DNA from: PALSA-1196 sp036833805
GTDB taxonomy: Bacteria > Pseudomonadota > Gammaproteobacteria > Steroidobacterales > Steroidobacteraceae
Reading direction: 5' to 3'
DNA length: 8,075 nt
NCBI GenBank assembly: GCA_036833805.1
Contig: DAITPA010000067.1
Span: forward strand, 1 to 8,075
Shown: positions 6,268 through 8,075 of the stretch, one piece after another
Layout of the letters: each line of letters opens with the position of its first letter
Numbering within the stretch: position 1 is the stretch's first letter
Program-made: the position numbers and the translations under genes
The notes under the pieces: model-generated
The model's database searches: none
Told to the model about the DNA's origin: nothing
The model's input: the letters and a program-made list of their open reading frames with translations, nothing else

Positions 6268-6567
6268 ATGCAGCTAGCGCGTTTATGGCGTCAGCATCTT
6301 GAAGCTGGTTATCCTCATGAGCTCACGGGTGTCGAAATCGCCGGCACCGACGCGCGCGCGCTCGATGCCGAAATCACCTCGTGTGTGAGCGCGCTACTCA
6401 CCCATACGATGACGTTGGACGATCGCATCGAACGACGGCTCACGGAGATCAGCTCGGCGCTTACCAACAAGCAGGCTGCCGCAGATGCCCCGGTCGCCGA
6501 GTTCTGTGAGCGACTCAACTGTCTTGTCAGCGCGGTGCTGACCAAAACGCGCGCAGGACGGGACTAG
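6268..6567 (+). CDS. Small hypothetical protein, 99 aa, divergent from the buf operon
   Basis: I do not recognise a named function. The ATG is preceded by AAGCAGG at a slightly long spacing, and codon use is like that of the neighbouring genes, which favours a real gene. The protein is soluble, with no signal peptide or membrane segment. It begins LARLWRQHLEAGYPHELTGVEI, shown here in parts: WRQHLEAGYP (7-16) and GVEIAGTDARALDAEITSCV (21-40). A second helical half spans about 50-94 (LDDRIERRLTEISSALTNK, then a second helix with two cysteines). The pattern of an acidic segment followed by LDAEI..CV resembles small uncharacterised bacterial proteins that I recall with an EI-G-D-LDAD motif, but this is from memory. 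It has three cysteines (Cys39, Cys84, Cys90), and a metal role cannot be assigned. It shares its upstream region with bufA and is convergent with hppA, leaving 60 bp between them. Confidence 0.6.
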   Translation: MQLARLWRQHLEAGYPHELTGVEIAGTDARALDAEITSCVSALLTHTMTLDDRIERRLTEISSALTNKQAAADAPVAEFCERLNCLVSAVLTKTRAGRD

Positions 6568-6591
6568 TATCGCAAGGGGCGCCTGCGCCGC

Positions 6592-6627
6592 CGTCATCCT
6601 GAGCCCTGCGCAAGACCTCGCTGTTAA
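6592..6627. repeat. Possible degenerate copy of a dispersed intergenic repeat
   Basis: The short space between the two convergent genes holds GTCATCCTGAGC (6593-6604) and GACCTCGCTGTTAA (6614-6627). This resembles, with changes in the middle, a short repeat of the form GTCATCCTGAGC...GAAGGACCTCGC that I recall from intergenic DNA of many environmental bacteria. The identification is from memory and only one copy is visible here. Confidence 0.3.
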
Positions 6628-8075
6628 CTACAAGAGCGGCACCAAGAGCAGCGCCACAATATTGATGATCTTGATCAAGGGGTTGATGGCGGGACCGGCG
6701 GTATCCTTATAGGGATCTCCAACCGTATCGCCGGTAATGGCTGCCTTGTGGGCGTCTGAGCCTTTGCCGCCGAAATGACCCTCCTCAATATATTTCTTGG
6801 CGTTATCCCAGGCGCCGCCGCCCGTTGTCATGGAGATCGCGACAAAAAATCCTGTGACGATGGTGCCGATCAAGAGTCCGCCGAGCGCCTTCACTCCGGC
6901 GCCGGGTCCCATGACGGCGTTCAGCACAAATACCAGAACGATGGGGACGAGAATCGGCAACAGGGACGGGATGATCATTTCGCGAATGGCCGCGCGTGTC
7001 AGAAGATCCACCGCTCTTGAATAGTCCGGCTTGGCGGTGCCGTCCATGATGCCCTTGATCTCGCGGAACTGGCGGCGCACTTCGTTCACGACGGCGCCCG
7101 CGGCGCGACCCACGGCCTCCATCGCCATGGCGCCGAAGAGATAGGGCACGAGACCGCCGATGAAGAGCCCGATGATCACGGCCGGATCCGACAGCGAGAA
7201 ATCTACGAGCTTGCCCACGGCCTGCAGGTTGTGGGTGTAGTCGGCGAACAAGACGAGCGCGGCCAACGCCGCCGAGCCGATGGCGTAGCCCTTGGTCACC
7301 GCTTTGGTGGTGTTGCCGACCGCGTCCAGGGGATCCGTGATGTCACGCACCTGCTTCGGTAGCCCCGCCATCTCGGCGATGCCGCCGGCGTTGTCGGTGA
7401 TAGGACCGTAGGCATCCAGAGCCACGATCATGCCGGTCATCGACAGCATCGCTGTTGCGGCAATGGCAATGCCGTACAAGCCGATGCCATGCTCCTCGCC
7501 CAAATGGTAGGACCCCCAAATGGCGGCACATACCGCGAGGACCGGCAGTGCGGTGGATTTCATGGAGATCCCGAGGCCCGCAATGATGTTGGTCGCGTGT
7601 CCGGTCTGCGATGCGGCTGCAATGCCGCGCACCGGCCCGTATTCGGTGGCGGTGTAGTACTCGGTGATCATCATGAGCGCGGCGGTCAAGCCAAGGCCAA
7701 TGAGGGCGCAGCCGAACAGGGCGGAGGCCTGTGCCGGCATGAGCTTCTGCGTGATGAAGTAGAACAGCAGCGCCGATACGAGGCCTGAGACGATGACGCC
7801 CTTATAGAGCGCATTCATGATCTTGCCGCCATCGCGGGTCGATACGAAAAACGTGCCGATGATCGACGACACGATGGAGGCAGCGCCGAGCGCGAGCGGA
7901 TAGATGATTGCCGCGAAGGCCGCATCGGCGCTTTGGTTGGCGAACAACAGCCCGCCCAGGAGCATGGTCGCGATGAGCGTGACTGCATAAGTTTCAAACA
8001 GGTCCGCCGCCATGCCGGCGCAGTCGCCGACATTGTCGCCGACGTTGTCGGCGATCACCGCGGGGTTGCGCGGGT
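6628..8075 (-). CDS. hppA: Membrane-bound proton-translocating pyrophosphatase (H+-PPase, K+-independent type), C-terminal 481 residues
   Basis: An integral inner-membrane pump coupling PPi hydrolysis to proton export. The visible part has 481 residues of about 670-700; the N-terminal five or so helices and the first PPi-binding motif lie beyond the right edge. The open frame continues upstream of the GTG at 8058, which is an internal valine: the residues read PRNPAVIADNVGDNVGDCAG, the family's acidic PPi/Mg2+-binding motif. I count 11 hydrophobic segments, matching TM6-TM16 of the 16-helix fold. GPITDNAGGIAEMAGLP and the C-terminal SDAHKAAITGDTVGDPYKDT (near 6730) complete the active site, and the protein ends in PAINPLIKIINIVALLLVPLL, shown in part as INPLIKIINIV. 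The GNTTKA segment (K codon 7303-7305) has Lys where K+-dependent enzymes have Ala, so this should be a K+-independent proton pump rather than a Na+ pump. Ends with TAG, convergent with the small plus-strand gene. Confidence 0.96.
   Translation of the reverse strand, partial: PRNPAVIADNVGDNVGDCAGMAADLFETYAVTLIATMLLGGLLFANQSADAAFAAIIYPLALGAASIVSSIIGTFFVSTRDGGKIMNALYKGVIVSGLVSALLFYFITQKLMPAQASALFGCALIGLGLTAALMMITEYYTATEYGPVRGIAAASQTGHATNIIAGLGISMKSTALPVLAVCAAIWGSYHLGEEHGIGLYGIAIAATAMLSMTGMIVALDAYGPITDNAGGIAEMAGLPKQVRDITDPLDAVGNTTKAVTKGYAIGSAALAALVLFADYTHNLQAVGKLVDFSLSDPAVIIGLFIGGLVPYLFGAMAMEAVGRAAGAVVNEVRRQFREIKGIMDGTAKPDYSRAVDLLTRAAIREMIIPSLLPILVPIVLVFVLNAVMGPGAGVKALGGLLIGTIVTGFFVAISMTTGGGAWDNAKKYIEEGHFGGKGSDAHKAAITGDTVGDPYKDTAGPAINPLIKIINIVALLLVPLL

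Noticed and set aside
6578..6589. GGCGC-CT-GCGCC as a terminator between convergent genes
   Set aside because: The loop of two bases is too small and no T run follows on either strand.

Overview
The window looks like a chromosomal segment from a high-GC Gram-negative bacterium, most likely a proteobacterium. This rests on the K+-independent type of membrane pyrophosphatase, the bufferin-type peptide operon with a Sec signal peptide, and the GC-rich codon use. The exact lineage cannot be fixed from the sequence. All recognised genes lie on the minus strand except one small gene. I see no tRNA, rRNA, CRISPR array or insertion sequence.

Layout from right to left, which is the direction of transcription for most genes. 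(1) 8075-6628: the C-terminal two thirds of a membrane-bound proton-pumping pyrophosphatase (hppA), cut by the right edge. (2) 6268-6567, plus strand: a 99-aa protein of unknown function, convergent with hppA. (3) 5983-6267: a divergent intergenic region with helically spaced short repeats, a short perfect inverted repeat and a candidate extended -10 promoter. (4) 5982-4082: three overlapping genes forming a bufferin-type RiPP operon. They encode an 88-aa precursor with signal peptide and four cysteines (DUF2282, BufA), a DUF692 multinuclear iron oxidase (BufB) and its DUF2063 partner (BufC). (5) 4081-3848: a 234-bp gap without a gene. (6) 3847-1808: a complete glycogen debranching enzyme of the GH133/GDE type. 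(7) 1811-1: the first 603 residues of a GH63-like glucosidase, overlapping the debranching gene by ATGA and cut by the left edge.

Functionally the window has two units plus an energy gene. The bufABC unit should make a ribosomal peptide whose cysteines are oxidatively modified in the cytoplasm by BufB/BufC, then exported by the Sec pathway, probably to bind copper in the periplasm. The debranching enzyme and the GH63-like enzyme are translationally coupled and should act on alpha-glucans or small alpha-glucosides in the cytoplasm. The bufferin operon is the most interesting system here. Bufferins are a recently described family, so its novelty lies in the precursor variant, the absence of the usual downstream DoxX-type bufD gene, the glycogen genes next to it, and the divergent regulatory region.
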